From NCBI GenBank assembly GCA_002404675.1, contig DHKE01000045.1:1-16126 (forward strand): 16,126 nucleotides of DNA, given 5' to 3'. Position 1 is the first letter of the stretch. Each line of letters opens with the position of its first letter. The notes below the pieces were generated by a model. It was not told where the DNA came from. It did not search any database and saw nothing but the letters and a program-made list of their open reading frames with translations. A program made the position numbers and the translations under genes. Source of the DNA: Porphyromonadaceae bacterium UBA4702. GTDB taxonomy: Bacteria; Bacteroidota; Bacteroidia; Bacteroidales; Muribaculaceae. Shown here piece by piece: positions 1-7,312 of this stretch.

Positions 1-656
1 AAAGTCCTTAAGGACTTTAAGGAGAGTGGACTGGATTTGTGTGCTTTCAATATGAGAAGCTGGATTCCCGAATCTGCGTATGATTTCTGCTTTGCAGTTG
101 TGGTTAAGTGAGTTGCCGCCGCAGAATCCAAATGCACGCACCATCTGAGTGTCCATTCTCTGGTGGTTGTGACGCTTTGAGGGATGACGACTTCCTTGAG
201 ATAATCACGGCTGTGAAATGCCTTCTTCCCGATAATCTTCACACTGTCAGGTATGGCATATCTGTCTGTCTCCTTACGGAATGAGATTAGTTTTGTCTTG
301 TCTTTGTTGAACAATACTTCGTCTTCGTAGACGAGATAGGGTGAGCGGTTGATCACTTCCCCGTCCCAGTTCGTGAACGGGTTTTCGTCCAGGTCTTTGA
401 CGTTTGGCGGTATTTCAACTGTCTCGAGTGAAAAACAGTACAGAAACAGCATATAGCCCAGGGTTGTCACGCTGTCCGGGAAGACAACGCCAGTCAGCTT
501 TGAACACCGGTCAAAAGCGTCAGTGCCGATTATTTCTGTACCCTCGCGGACTGTGTATTCTCCGATGAAGTCTTCAGGCACTCGCAGCAAGGTCTTTCCG
601 TCGCTGCTGTATCTTGCTCCGTATACGTCCACATACTCGTTGTTGTCTTGTGTCAT
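1..656 (-). CDS. BspA-like leucine-rich-repeat protein, 3' end outside window
   Basis: Reading leftward from an ATG at 656, an open frame of 218 codons runs to the window edge without a stop, so the gene is incomplete. The protein shows the LRR_5/BspA pattern: repeats of the type IIGTDAF-x-C-x-L followed by V-x-FPDSVT or V-x-IPxSV, for example residues about 40-65 and 145-165. No signal peptide is visible; the N-terminus (MTQDNNEYVDVYGARY) is polar. Proteins of this family are often surface or secreted binding proteins, but nothing here shows the location or ligand. A Bacteroidetes promoter lies just upstream. After about residue 163 (below position 167) the repeat consensus decays, and a second frame is also open from about 201 to the edge, so a frameshift or a fused repeat element is possible. 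The LRR identity is fairly sure; the 3' structure is not. Confidence 0.7.
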   Translation of the reverse strand, partial: MTQDNNEYVDVYGARYSSDGKTLLRVPEDFIGEYTVREGTEIIGTDAFDRCSKLTGVVFPDSVTTLGYMLFLYCFSLETVEIPPNVKDLDENPFTNWDGEVINRSPYLVYEDEVLFNKDKTKLISFRKETDRYAIPDSVKIIGKKAFHSRDYLKEVVIPQSVTTTREWTLRWCVHLDSAAATHLTTTAKQKSYADSGIQLLILKAHKSSPLSLKSLRT

Positions 657-687
657 GTCTGTAGCGTTGTGTTGGTTGATTAATCTG

Positions 688-719
688 CAAAATTAATGTC
701 AGGGTGTCGCAATAATCAA
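688..719 (-). promoter_or_regulatory. Promoter of the LRR gene
   Basis: On the minus strand there is TAATTTTG (688-695), an exact match to the Bacteroidetes -7 box TAnnTTTG, with TTG (717-719) 21 nt upstream as the -33 element. Transcription would start near 681, leaving a leader of about 25 nt before the ATG at 656. Confidence 0.6.
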
Positions 720-819
720 TACACTATCGATGCTGTCAGATAAAACTATTTGAGGGAGGGCAAAATTAGGACTGTTTCCTATCGCAAGTGTCTGCCTTTT
801 AGGTCATAATCAACTGCAC

Positions 820-836
820 TTCTCTTCGCAAGAGAA
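820..836. repeat. Hairpin repeat copy 1 (TTCTCTT-CGC-AAGAGAA)
   Basis: A perfect 7-bp stem with a 3-nt loop. Allowing one mismatch and one wobble, the stem extends outwards to TGCA/TGTA. It shares its stem sequence with the hairpin at 1029-1055, so the two look like copies of one repeat family. Confidence 0.6.
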
Positions 837-935
837 ATGTATTATTGTGCGAAGTTACAACTTTTCTGCCGAACTCGCAAGTAATGATGAAATTTTCGGC
901 GAAAAATTCCTCTGTGGCTGATTTTTGATGCTGAT

Positions 936-943
936 TATATTTG
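936..943 (+). promoter_or_regulatory. Probable -7 box of the defence cluster
   Basis: TATATTTG matches the Bacteroidetes -7 consensus TAnnTTTG exactly. The -33 partner is weak: TCTG at 911-914, 21 nt upstream. If it is used, transcription starts near 950 and the first gene has a structured leader of about 190 nt that includes the hairpin at 1029-1055. Confidence 0.4.
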
Positions 944-1028
944 CATTTGGCTGTTTTGACGCGGCTTTCGAGTGATAATCTTACATTGTAAGTGTGCTAT
1001 TTTGATGATTTTCAGGCTGTTGATGCAG

Positions 1029-1055
1029 TGCATTTCTCTTGCGAAGAGAAATGCA
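1029..1055. repeat. Hairpin repeat copy 2, 12-bp perfect stem
   Basis: TGCATTTCTCTT (1029-1040), loop GCG, then the exact complement AAGAGAAATGCA (1044-1055). It is related to the hairpin at 820-836. It lies between the probable promoter and the chosen start of the helicase gene, so it would form in the leader RNA and could affect expression. The sequence just downstream (1065-1119) also folds: CACGA/TCGTG, CCCG/CGGG, and an outer AACTC/GAGTT pair. Confidence 0.65.
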
Positions 1056-1141
1056 TTTCAGCAACACGAACTCCGCTCGTGAGTACCCGCTTTCTCGGGC
1101 GGCTGCGCGTCGTAGAGTTTACGGAATATGGCACAGGCAAT

Positions 1142-4100
1142 ATGTACATAGACAATGTAACACGGACATTACGCGATGATTTGCAGACCACTTTGCACAC
1201 AGGCTCCAAAGTGGCGATTGCCGCGTCTTGTTTTTCGATTTATGCGTTTCAGGAACTCAAAAAGCAGTTGTCCGCAATCGATGAGCTGCGCTTCATCTTC
1301 ACCTCTCCCTCATTCGTGAAGGAAAAGGAGGACAAGAAGAAGCGCGAGTTCTATATACCGCGTCTAAACCGCGAGCGCGACCTGTACGGCTCGGAATTTG
1401 AGATCAAGCTGCGCAATGAGCTGTCGCTCAAAACTGTGGCTAAGGAGTGCGCCGAATGGATACGGCAAAAGAATGTGTCATTCAGGTCCTTGCAAAAACG
1501 CGGAGGCATGCCGATGGCAACTATCGTGGACGATACTGCATATATGCCCGTCAACGGCTTTACCACTATCGAACTCGGCTGTGAACGCGGAGACAACATA
1601 GCCACATTCATCACCAAATTGGATGCGCCGCAGACACGCAAACTGCTTGCCCAGTTTGACGAAATATGGAAGGACAAGAAACTGCTCCAGGACGTGACCT
1701 CGCAGGTGCTTGACAACATCTCCAACGCCTACAAGGAGAATGCGCCGGAGTTCATCTACTTCATGACCCTGTACAACGTGTTCCGTGAGTTTCTCGACGA
1801 CATCTCGGAGGATGTGCTGCCCAACGAGGCGACCGGGTTCAAGCAGAGCGTGGTGTGGAACAAGCTGTACAACTTCCAGCGTGATGCCGCCCTCGCCATA
1901 ATCAACAAGCTGGAGAAATACAACGGCTGCATACTCGCTGACTCCGTCGGCCTCGGCAAGACATTCACCGCGCTGTCGGTCATCAAGTATTACGAGAGCC
2001 GCAACAAGAACGTGCTGGTGCTGTGTCCCAAGAAGCTGGAAAACAACTGGAATACATACCGTAACAACTACCGCGACAACCCGCTTGCCCAGGACCGGCT
2101 GCGGTATGATGTGCTGTTCCATACCGACCTCTCGCGTGACAAGGGCCAGTCAAACGGCATAGACCTCGAGCATATCAACTGGGGCAACTACGACCTTGTG
2201 GTAATCGACGAGAGCCACAACTTCCGCAACGGCGGCAATGTCACCACCGACCGCGACGGCAATGTCCGCGAAAACCGCTATGCCCGGCTGATGAACCGTG
2301 TAATGCGGGCCGGCGTGAAGACGAAAGTGCTGATGCTCTCCGCGACACCTGTCAACAACCGGTTTGCCGACCTGCAAAACCAGCTCGCGCTCGCATACGA
2401 GGGCGATGATGCGCAAATCGATGACAAACTGGATACGGACAAACCGATAAACCAGATATTCGCGCAGGCGCAAAAGGCATTCAAGGATTGGTCAGACCTG
2501 TCGCAGGGAGACCGCACTACCGCCCGTCTGCTCGAGATGCTCAGCTTCGATTTCTTCGAGCTCCTCGACAGCCTGACCATAGCCCGCAGTCGCAAGCACA
2601 TCGAGCAGTACTACGACACTGCCGACATCGGCAAATTCCCAGAGCGGCTGGCTCCCGTGTCTCGCAGGCCTCAGTTGACAGACCTGCCCAATGCTGTCAA
2701 ATTTCAAGACATATACGAGGCTGTCACCAACCTGAACCTCGCCATATACTCACCCTCGATTTTCATACAACCCTCAAAGTTAGACAAGTATCTAACGCCC
2801 GCAGAACTTGAAGAGTTCGGCAAAGGCGCACGTGGCGCACGCAACGGACGAGAAAGCGGCATACGGCGGCTCATGAGCATCAACCTGCTCAAACGCCTCG
2901 AAAGCTCCGTCCACTCATTCCGCGAGACGCTGAACCGCGTAAGGGCGTATATCGCTACTACTATCGACGCTATCAACGAGTTTGAAGCCATCCTTGCCAA
3001 GAAAAGAATCGGCGAACCTGAAGACAATCAAGCCGGCAAAAAAGTCAAGAACTTCGACTTCAGCGAAATCCTCGACTTCGACGAGCAGGAAGACCCCGTG
3101 TTTGTCGGCAGACGAGGCGCTGAAATCGACCTCGCCGACATGGACTATGTCTCTTGGCGGAAATGGCTGGCAAGCGACCTCGACAGCCTAGACAATCTGC
3201 TGCTTATGCTAAAAGACATCTCTCCCGAACATGACAGCAAGCTGCAGATGCTCATCGGCGACATACGCGACAAATTCGAACATCCGATAAACAATGGCAA
3301 CCGAAAGGTCATCATCTTCACAGCATTCTCCGACACAGCTAAGTACATATATGACAACATCGCCGAGCCAATCAGGGAGCGCGGCATGAACACCGCCATT
3401 GTCACCGGCGACACGGTGCGCAGCACTCTGAAGCTGCCGCGAAACGAGCGGCTCGACTTCAACAAGGTGCTGACGCTCTTCTCTCCGGTATCGAAGAGCA
3501 AGGACGCGCTGTACCCTAATCTGAACGCGGAAATCGATGTGCTGGTAGCCACTGACTGCATCTCCGAGGGTCAGAACCTGCAGGACTGCGACTACCTGGT
3601 AAACTATGACATCCACTGGAATCCCGTCCGCATCATACAGCGTTTCGGCCGAATAGACCGCATCGGTTCGCGCAATGCGCAGATACAGCTCGTCAACTAC
3701 TGGCCGGACATGGAGCTGGACGAATACATCAACCTGAAAGGGCGTGTCGAGGCACGCATGAGTGCCGGCATACTCGCTGCCGGCGGCGAGGACAACCCTA
3801 TCACGCCCGAGGAACAGGAGGACTTGGAATACCGCCGCAGCCAGCTGCAACGCCTCCACAATGAGGTGATAGACATCGAAGACATGAACACCGGAGTGTC
3901 TATCATGGACTTGGGGCTGAACGAGTTCCGCCTCGACCTGCTCGAATACATGAAGCAGAACCATGACATCGAGCACACGCCGTCAGGATTGCACGCCGTA
4001 GTCCCGGCAACTGAAAGCAACCCGCCGGGTGTAATCTTCATACTCAAGAACCGCAACCCGGAGTTCAACATCGACCGCCGCAACCGGCTGCACCCGTTCT

Positions 4101-4591
4101 ACCTGGTATACATTTCCTCTCCAATTAGGAATGAGGAATTAGGAATGAGGAATGGCGAGGCAATGAGGAATTATGAATTAGGAATGAGGAATGAAGACGG
4201 CACGTCAATTCCTAATTCCTCACTCCACATTCCTAATTCAGAACCAATTCCACATTCCTCACTCCACATTCCTAATTCAGAACCAATTCCACATTCCTCA
4301 TTGGTGATTGACCACCTCCATCCCAAGGAGCTGCTCGACTGTATGCGCAAGCTGTGCCGGGGCAAGTCTGAACCGGTTGCAGACCTGTGCCGCCAGTTCA
4401 ACAGCGAGACCCTCGACGGTCAGCGCATGGACGAATACTCCAAGCTGCTCGGCGATGCCATCTCCTCGCTCATTCAGGTCAAGGACCAGTCGGACTTGGG
4501 CGCGTTCCTTGACGGCGACGCTGACCCGTTCGGCAACAAAATCAAGGGCCTCGACGACTTTGAACTGATATGTTTCCTTATAATCAAATGA
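1142..4591 (+). CDS. SNF2-family helicase with degenerate PLD-like N-terminus
   Basis: A 1149-residue putative DNA translocase. Residues about 1-150 resemble the phospholipase-D-like domain seen in front of such helicases (TGSKVAIAASCFSIYAF, then LRFIFTSPSF), but no HxKxxxxD catalytic motif is visible. The SF2 core follows: Walker A DSVGLGKT (267-274), DESH (356-359), SATP (400-403), and in the second lobe CISEGQNLQ and QRFGRIDRIG (from 833). Residues about 994-1054 are encoded by short repeats and probably form an inserted loop. I chose the ATG at 1142 (MYIDNVTRTL) because the open frame upstream to 992 consists of hairpin repeats and does not look like protein. The gene overlaps the DUF4391 gene by ATGA and leads the mod/res cluster, so a role in phage defence is inferred. 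The helicase family is certain; substrate and exact function are unknown. Confidence 0.88.
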   Translation: MYIDNVTRTLRDDLQTTLHTGSKVAIAASCFSIYAFQELKKQLSAIDELRFIFTSPSFVKEKEDKKKREFYIPRLNRERDLYGSEFEIKLRNELSLKTVAKECAEWIRQKNVSFRSLQKRGGMPMATIVDDTAYMPVNGFTTIELGCERGDNIATFITKLDAPQTRKLLAQFDEIWKDKKLLQDVTSQVLDNISNAYKENAPEFIYFMTLYNVFREFLDDISEDVLPNEATGFKQSVVWNKLYNFQRDAALAIINKLEKYNGCILADSVGLGKTFTALSVIKYYESRNKNVLVLCPKKLENNWNTYRNNYRDNPLAQDRLRYDVLFHTDLSRDKGQSNGIDLEHINWGNYDLVVIDESHNFRNGGNVTTDRDGNVRENRYARLMNRVMRAGVKTKVLMLSATPVNNRFADLQNQLALAYEGDDAQIDDKLDTDKPINQIFAQAQKAFKDWSDLSQGDRTTARLLEMLSFDFFELLDSLTIARSRKHIEQYYDTADIGKFPERLAPVSRRPQLTDLPNAVKFQDIYEAVTNLNLAIYSPSIFIQPSKLDKYLTPAELEEFGKGARGARNGRESGIRRLMSINLLKRLESSVHSFRETLNRVRAYIATTIDAINEFEAILAKKRIGEPEDNQAGKKVKNFDFSEILDFDEQEDPVFVGRRGAEIDLADMDYVSWRKWLASDLDSLDNLLLMLKDISPEHDSKLQMLIGDIRDKFEHPINNGNRKVIIFTAFSDTAKYIYDNIAEPIRERGMNTAIVTGDTVRSTLKLPRNERLDFNKVLTLFSPVSKSKDALYPNLNAEIDVLVATDCISEGQNLQDCDYLVNYDIHWNPVRIIQRFGRIDRIGSRNAQIQLVNYWPDMELDEYINLKGRVEARMSAGILAAGGEDNPITPEEQEDLEYRRSQLQRLHNEVIDIEDMNTGVSIMDLGLNEFRLDLLEYMKQNHDIEHTPSGLHAVVPATESNPPGVIFILKNRNPEFNIDRRNRLHPFYLVYISSPIRNEELGMRNGEAMRNYELGMRNEDGTSIPNSSLHIPNSEPIPHSSLHIPNSEPIPHSSLVIDHLHPKELLDCMRKLCRGKSEPVADLCRQFNSETLDGQRMDEYSKLLGDAISSLIQVKDQSDLGAFLDGDADPFGNKIKGLDDFELICFLIIK
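4121..4303. repeat. In-frame array of AATTAGGAATG / CATTCCTAATT repeats inside the helicase gene
   Basis: The left half (4123-4195) carries AATTAGGAATGAGG-type units. The right half (4208-4300) carries the complementary ATTCCTAATTC/ATTCCTCACTCC units, so the halves could pair as a long imperfect hairpin. The right half contains an exact 39-nt tandem duplication (4215-4253 and 4254-4292) and the start of a third copy. The array is read in frame as low-complexity peptide (IRNEELGMRN..., IPNSSLHIPNSEP...). It lies between YLVYI and VIDHLHP, which look like neighbouring parts of the normal fold. Confidence 0.85.
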
Positions 4592-5238
4592 CTATGTACG
4601 GGCTGGCGGAAGCGACGGAATTGAGGGAACGGCTGCCAAAGGCACAGCTGTACCGGAAGTACAACTGGGACTATGCGCGTCGGGAGCATTTCGATGCCGA
4701 CATCTCGCGGCTCGACATCGTCAGTGCCGTGTTGCCGCGCACGATGCCCGGAATAGCTGCCGGCGAGAAGGTCAAATCAATCTATGTGGTGGAGGTGTCG
4801 CTCAAGAGGGCGGACTGTGACCCGCGCAACATCGAGCTGCTCGCCCGAGCTGTACCGCAGCACATAGTCTACGCATTGCGCTACGGCGGCGAAGTGCGGT
4901 TTGCCGTCTATCACGAGCGGCTGTTCACGACCGGCTGGCACCCCATAATTCCTAATTCCGCATTCCTCACTCCTAATTCAGAATTAATTCCTAATTCCAC
5001 ATTCCTAACGCCGCAAGGGCTGTCCCTCGATGCCGTCTGGCAGAACTACGTCACACGCATCGGCGGCTTCGATGTCGAGGAGGACAACACCCTGGCAGAA
5101 CAGATACACGTCAATGCAGAGCGCGACGCAATCCGCCGCCAGATCGCCGCACTAAGGCGGCGCATGCGCAATGAGCGGCAGCCGCGCCGACGCCGCGAAC
5201 TGTACAACCAAATCAGGACTTTGGAGGATCAATTATGA
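4588..5238 (+). CDS. DUF4391 family protein
   Basis: A 216-residue protein recognised as DUF4391 by MYGLAEATELRERLPK near the start, then FDADISRLDIV, KVKSIYVVEVSLK, a tract reading LFTTGWHP, and LSLDAVWQNYVTRIG. The C-terminus (about residues 170-216) is charged, very Arg-rich and probably helical or coiled-coil. The start at 4588 overlaps the helicase stop as ATGA, suggesting translational coupling; the ATGs at 4570 and 4594 are alternatives, and 4594 best fits my memory of the family N-terminus. Residues about 120-141 are encoded by the same short repeat family as the helicase insert and read IPNS again. The biochemical role of DUF4391 is unknown to me. Its position between a SNF2 helicase and a type III mod gene points to a subunit of the defence complex (inference). 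Confidence 0.8.
   Translation: MTMYGLAEATELRERLPKAQLYRKYNWDYARREHFDADISRLDIVSAVLPRTMPGIAAGEKVKSIYVVEVSLKRADCDPRNIELLARAVPQHIVYALRYGGEVRFAVYHERLFTTGWHPIIPNSAFLTPNSELIPNSTFLTPQGLSLDAVWQNYVTRIGGFDVEEDNTLAEQIHVNAERDAIRRQIAALRRRMRNERQPRRRRELYNQIRTLEDQL
4945..5008. repeat. In-frame ATTCCTAATTC repeats inside the DUF4391 gene
   Basis: About five units of ATTCCTAATTC/ATTCCTCACTCC type are read in frame as IIPNSAFLTPNSELIPNS. The 18-mer CATTCCTCACTCCTAATT at 4961-4978 recurs exactly at 7703-7720 in front of res. The insert lies between LFTTGWHP and QGLSLDAVW, probably in a surface loop. Confidence 0.8.
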
Positions 5239-5261
5239 GATAAATAATCAATTAACAATCA

Positions 5262-7289
5262 ATGGAAAAACTGCGAATGACAACAGCAGACGGCGTTCAG
5301 GACAATGTTGCCCTGATTGCGAGCCTGTTTCCCGACTGTGTGACGGAAATCAAGGACAGCAACGGCAACGTGCGCCACGCCGTCGATTTCGACAAACTGC
5401 GGCAGAACCTGTCGGGGGATGTCGTCGAGGACCCAAAGGAACGGTATCAGTTCACGTGGCCCGGGAAACGCGAGGCGATGCACCTCGCCAACACGCCGAT
5501 ACGCAAGACCTTGCGCCCATGCCGCGAAGAGAGCGTGGGACGCGACGGAACCCCTGGAGGCTTCGACTCCGAAAACCTCTACATCGAGGGCGACAACCTC
5601 GACGTGCTGAAATGCCTGCGCGAGGACTACCTCGGCGCGGTCAAGATGATATACATCGACCCGCCCTACAACACCGGCAAGGACTTTGTCTACAACGACA
5701 AATATGCAATGAAGAAGGAGGAGTTTGAGAAGGAGAGCGGATACACCGACGAAGAAGGGAACAAGACCGTAGACCCAATGGTGCGCAACACCGAAGCCAA
5801 CGGCCGCTTCCACACAGACTGGCTCAACATGATGTACCCGCGACTGAAAGTCGCCCGCGACCTCCTCTCCGACGACGGCGTCATATTCATCTCCATCGAC
5901 GACAACGAAGTCGAAAACCTCAAGAAAGTATGCAATGAGGTATTTGGTGAGCAGAACTACGTCACTTCATTTTCATGGGTCAATTCATTAAAAGACGAGC
6001 TTGAAATTGATACAAAATTCGCAGGTTCTAATCTGGGTAAAATTAAAAAATCACATGAATATGTTTTGGTTTATGCCAGAAATGCATTTGACATGAACCT
6101 TGATTTTTCTTCAAACCCATATATAATCAAGCTAATCACAAACGGAGGCAATAACATACAACGGCTGACAATACCGACAGGGCTTAAATGCACATCTTCC
6201 ATTACAGAGACATTCTATGGGCATATAGGAGGCAATCGAGACTATTATGAAATAATTACTCCTGAAGGTATGATTATAGAAAATGGCGTTCTCAAAAATG
6301 AAGTCATCATCGAAGGTCCTCTACGAAATCCTGTCATGCTCACAAACTTCTTCAGAGGTGAGACCGTCATTGATAATAAAGGTCAAAAACTCGTAGAGGT
6401 TTTCATAAGCGACAAAGGTATGTTGCATACAAAAAAAGAGCGTAAAGGAAATACCATTTCATCAGTACTAGTTGGTAAGGGTACTACAAAAAATGGGACT
6501 CTTTTGATTAAGGAACTCTTCGGTGATACTGTATTTGAATATGCAAAGCCAGTTGAACTAATCTCTTATCTTATCTCAAAACATACTGATAACGATTTTA
6601 TCATCCTCGATTTATTTTCTGGATCTGCAACGACAGCACATGCGGTTTTACTGTCAAATCTTCATGAGAATAAACGCATCAAATATATTCTTGTGCAAGT
6701 TGAAGAGAGGATTGAGCCTGACAAAATGGCAGATCAGTCATCAAAGAAAATAGCGCAAGCGGCATTAGATTATTTAGAACGAAAAAATTTGCCTCATTCT
6801 ATTACCGAATTGGGTAAAGAACGCATAAAATTAGCGGCTCAAAAAATCAAGACGGAAAATGGTCTACAAGCAGCAGGTCTTGACATCGGTTTCCGTGTGC
6901 TGAAGCTCGATTCGAGCAATATGCGGGATGTGTATTACACACCTGCGGAAACAACCAGCGGCAACCTGTTGGCATCGGTTGACAACATCAAGGCCGACCG
7001 GACGGGAGAGGACCTGCTGTTCCAGGCGATGCTCGAGCTCAACATCGAGCTGTCTGCGCCTATCAGAAGTGAGAGAATAGGAGGCAAGAATGTGTTTGTC
7101 GTGGACGAGGGGTATCTCGTCGCATGCTTCGACGACAAGGTTGACGAGGCGGCAATCACGGAGATAGCGAAAAAGCAGCCGCAATACTTCGTGATGCGCG
7201 ATGCGTCGGCAGCCTCCGACAATGTCCTCGACAATTTCGAGCAGATATTCCGTCATTACTCGCCGGAAACCGTTTGTAGAGTACTTTAG
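5262..7289 (+). CDS. mod: Type III-like DNA adenine methyltransferase (Mod)
   Basis: A 675-residue site-specific N6-adenine methyltransferase transferring methyl groups from S-adenosylmethionine, and the modification and recognition subunit of a type III-like system. Catalytic motif IV is DPPY (133-136, within MIYIDPPYNTG), preceded by NLYIEGDNLDVLKCL. The AdoMet motif I is DLFSGSAT (450-457). The DPPY-before-FSGSAT order is that of beta-class enzymes and type III Mod. The region between them carries target recognition. Length is close to known Mod proteins of about 640-680. It starts 23 nt after the DUF4391 stop. Base composition shifts sharply: I count 65% G+C at 5581-5640 but 27% at 6001-6060. 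The AT-rich part runs from about 5935 to 6885 and then returns to GC-rich, consistent with a transferred specificity segment. No frameshift is visible, so it is probably active. Confidence 0.93.
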   Translation: MEKLRMTTADGVQDNVALIASLFPDCVTEIKDSNGNVRHAVDFDKLRQNLSGDVVEDPKERYQFTWPGKREAMHLANTPIRKTLRPCREESVGRDGTPGGFDSENLYIEGDNLDVLKCLREDYLGAVKMIYIDPPYNTGKDFVYNDKYAMKKEEFEKESGYTDEEGNKTVDPMVRNTEANGRFHTDWLNMMYPRLKVARDLLSDDGVIFISIDDNEVENLKKVCNEVFGEQNYVTSFSWVNSLKDELEIDTKFAGSNLGKIKKSHEYVLVYARNAFDMNLDFSSNPYIIKLITNGGNNIQRLTIPTGLKCTSSITETFYGHIGGNRDYYEIITPEGMIIENGVLKNEVIIEGPLRNPVMLTNFFRGETVIDNKGQKLVEVFISDKGMLHTKKERKGNTISSVLVGKGTTKNGTLLIKELFGDTVFEYAKPVELISYLISKHTDNDFIILDLFSGSATTAHAVLLSNLHENKRIKYILVQVEERIEPDKMADQSSKKIAQAALDYLERKNLPHSITELGKERIKLAAQKIKTENGLQAAGLDIGFRVLKLDSSNMRDVYYTPAETTSGNLLASVDNIKADRTGEDLLFQAMLELNIELSAPIRSERIGGKNVFVVDEGYLVACFDDKVDEAAITEIAKKQPQYFVMRDASAASDNVLDNFEQIFRHYSPETVCRVL

Positions 7290-7306
7290 GCTTTAGGTGT
7301 TAGGCT
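7287..7306 (+). repeat. Left inverted repeat flanking the four-helix-bundle gene
   Basis: TAGGCTTTAGGTGTTAGGCT, whose first three bases are the mod stop codon. It matches the reverse complement of 7670-7689 at 19 of 20 positions. Confidence 0.85.
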
Positions 7307-7312
7307 TTAGGG

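Larger units (their letters stand above)
657..1141. other. Intergenic region with promoters and two hairpin repeats
   Basis: This is a 485-nt stretch between divergent genes. It holds the leftward LRR promoter (688-719), a probable rightward -7 box (936-943) and two related hairpins (820-836 and 1029-1055). The reading frame upstream of 1142 stays open back to an ATG at 992. That part is made of hairpin repeats (1029-1055; CACGA/TCGTG 1065-1081; CCCG/CGGG 1086-1099) and looks like non-coding leader rather than protein. No other gene is visible here. Confidence 0.6.

Noticed and set aside
957-985. Sigma-70-like promoter (TTGAC ... TAAT) before the helicase
   Set aside because: Bacteroidetes primary sigma factor uses TTTG/TAnnTTTG, and the resemblance to E. 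coli boxes is probably chance.
992-1141. First 50 codons of the open frame upstream of the helicase
   Set aside because: The DNA is made of hairpin repeats and the residues do not look like the family; ATG 1142 gives a typical start.
3209-3976. Long minus-strand open frame (255 codons) inside the helicase gene
   Set aside because: Shadow frame of a GC-rich coding region; the plus-strand frame holds the conserved helicase motifs.
4121-4303. CRISPR array
   Set aside because: Units are short, overlapping, in both orientations and without unique spacers; the region is in frame within a gene.
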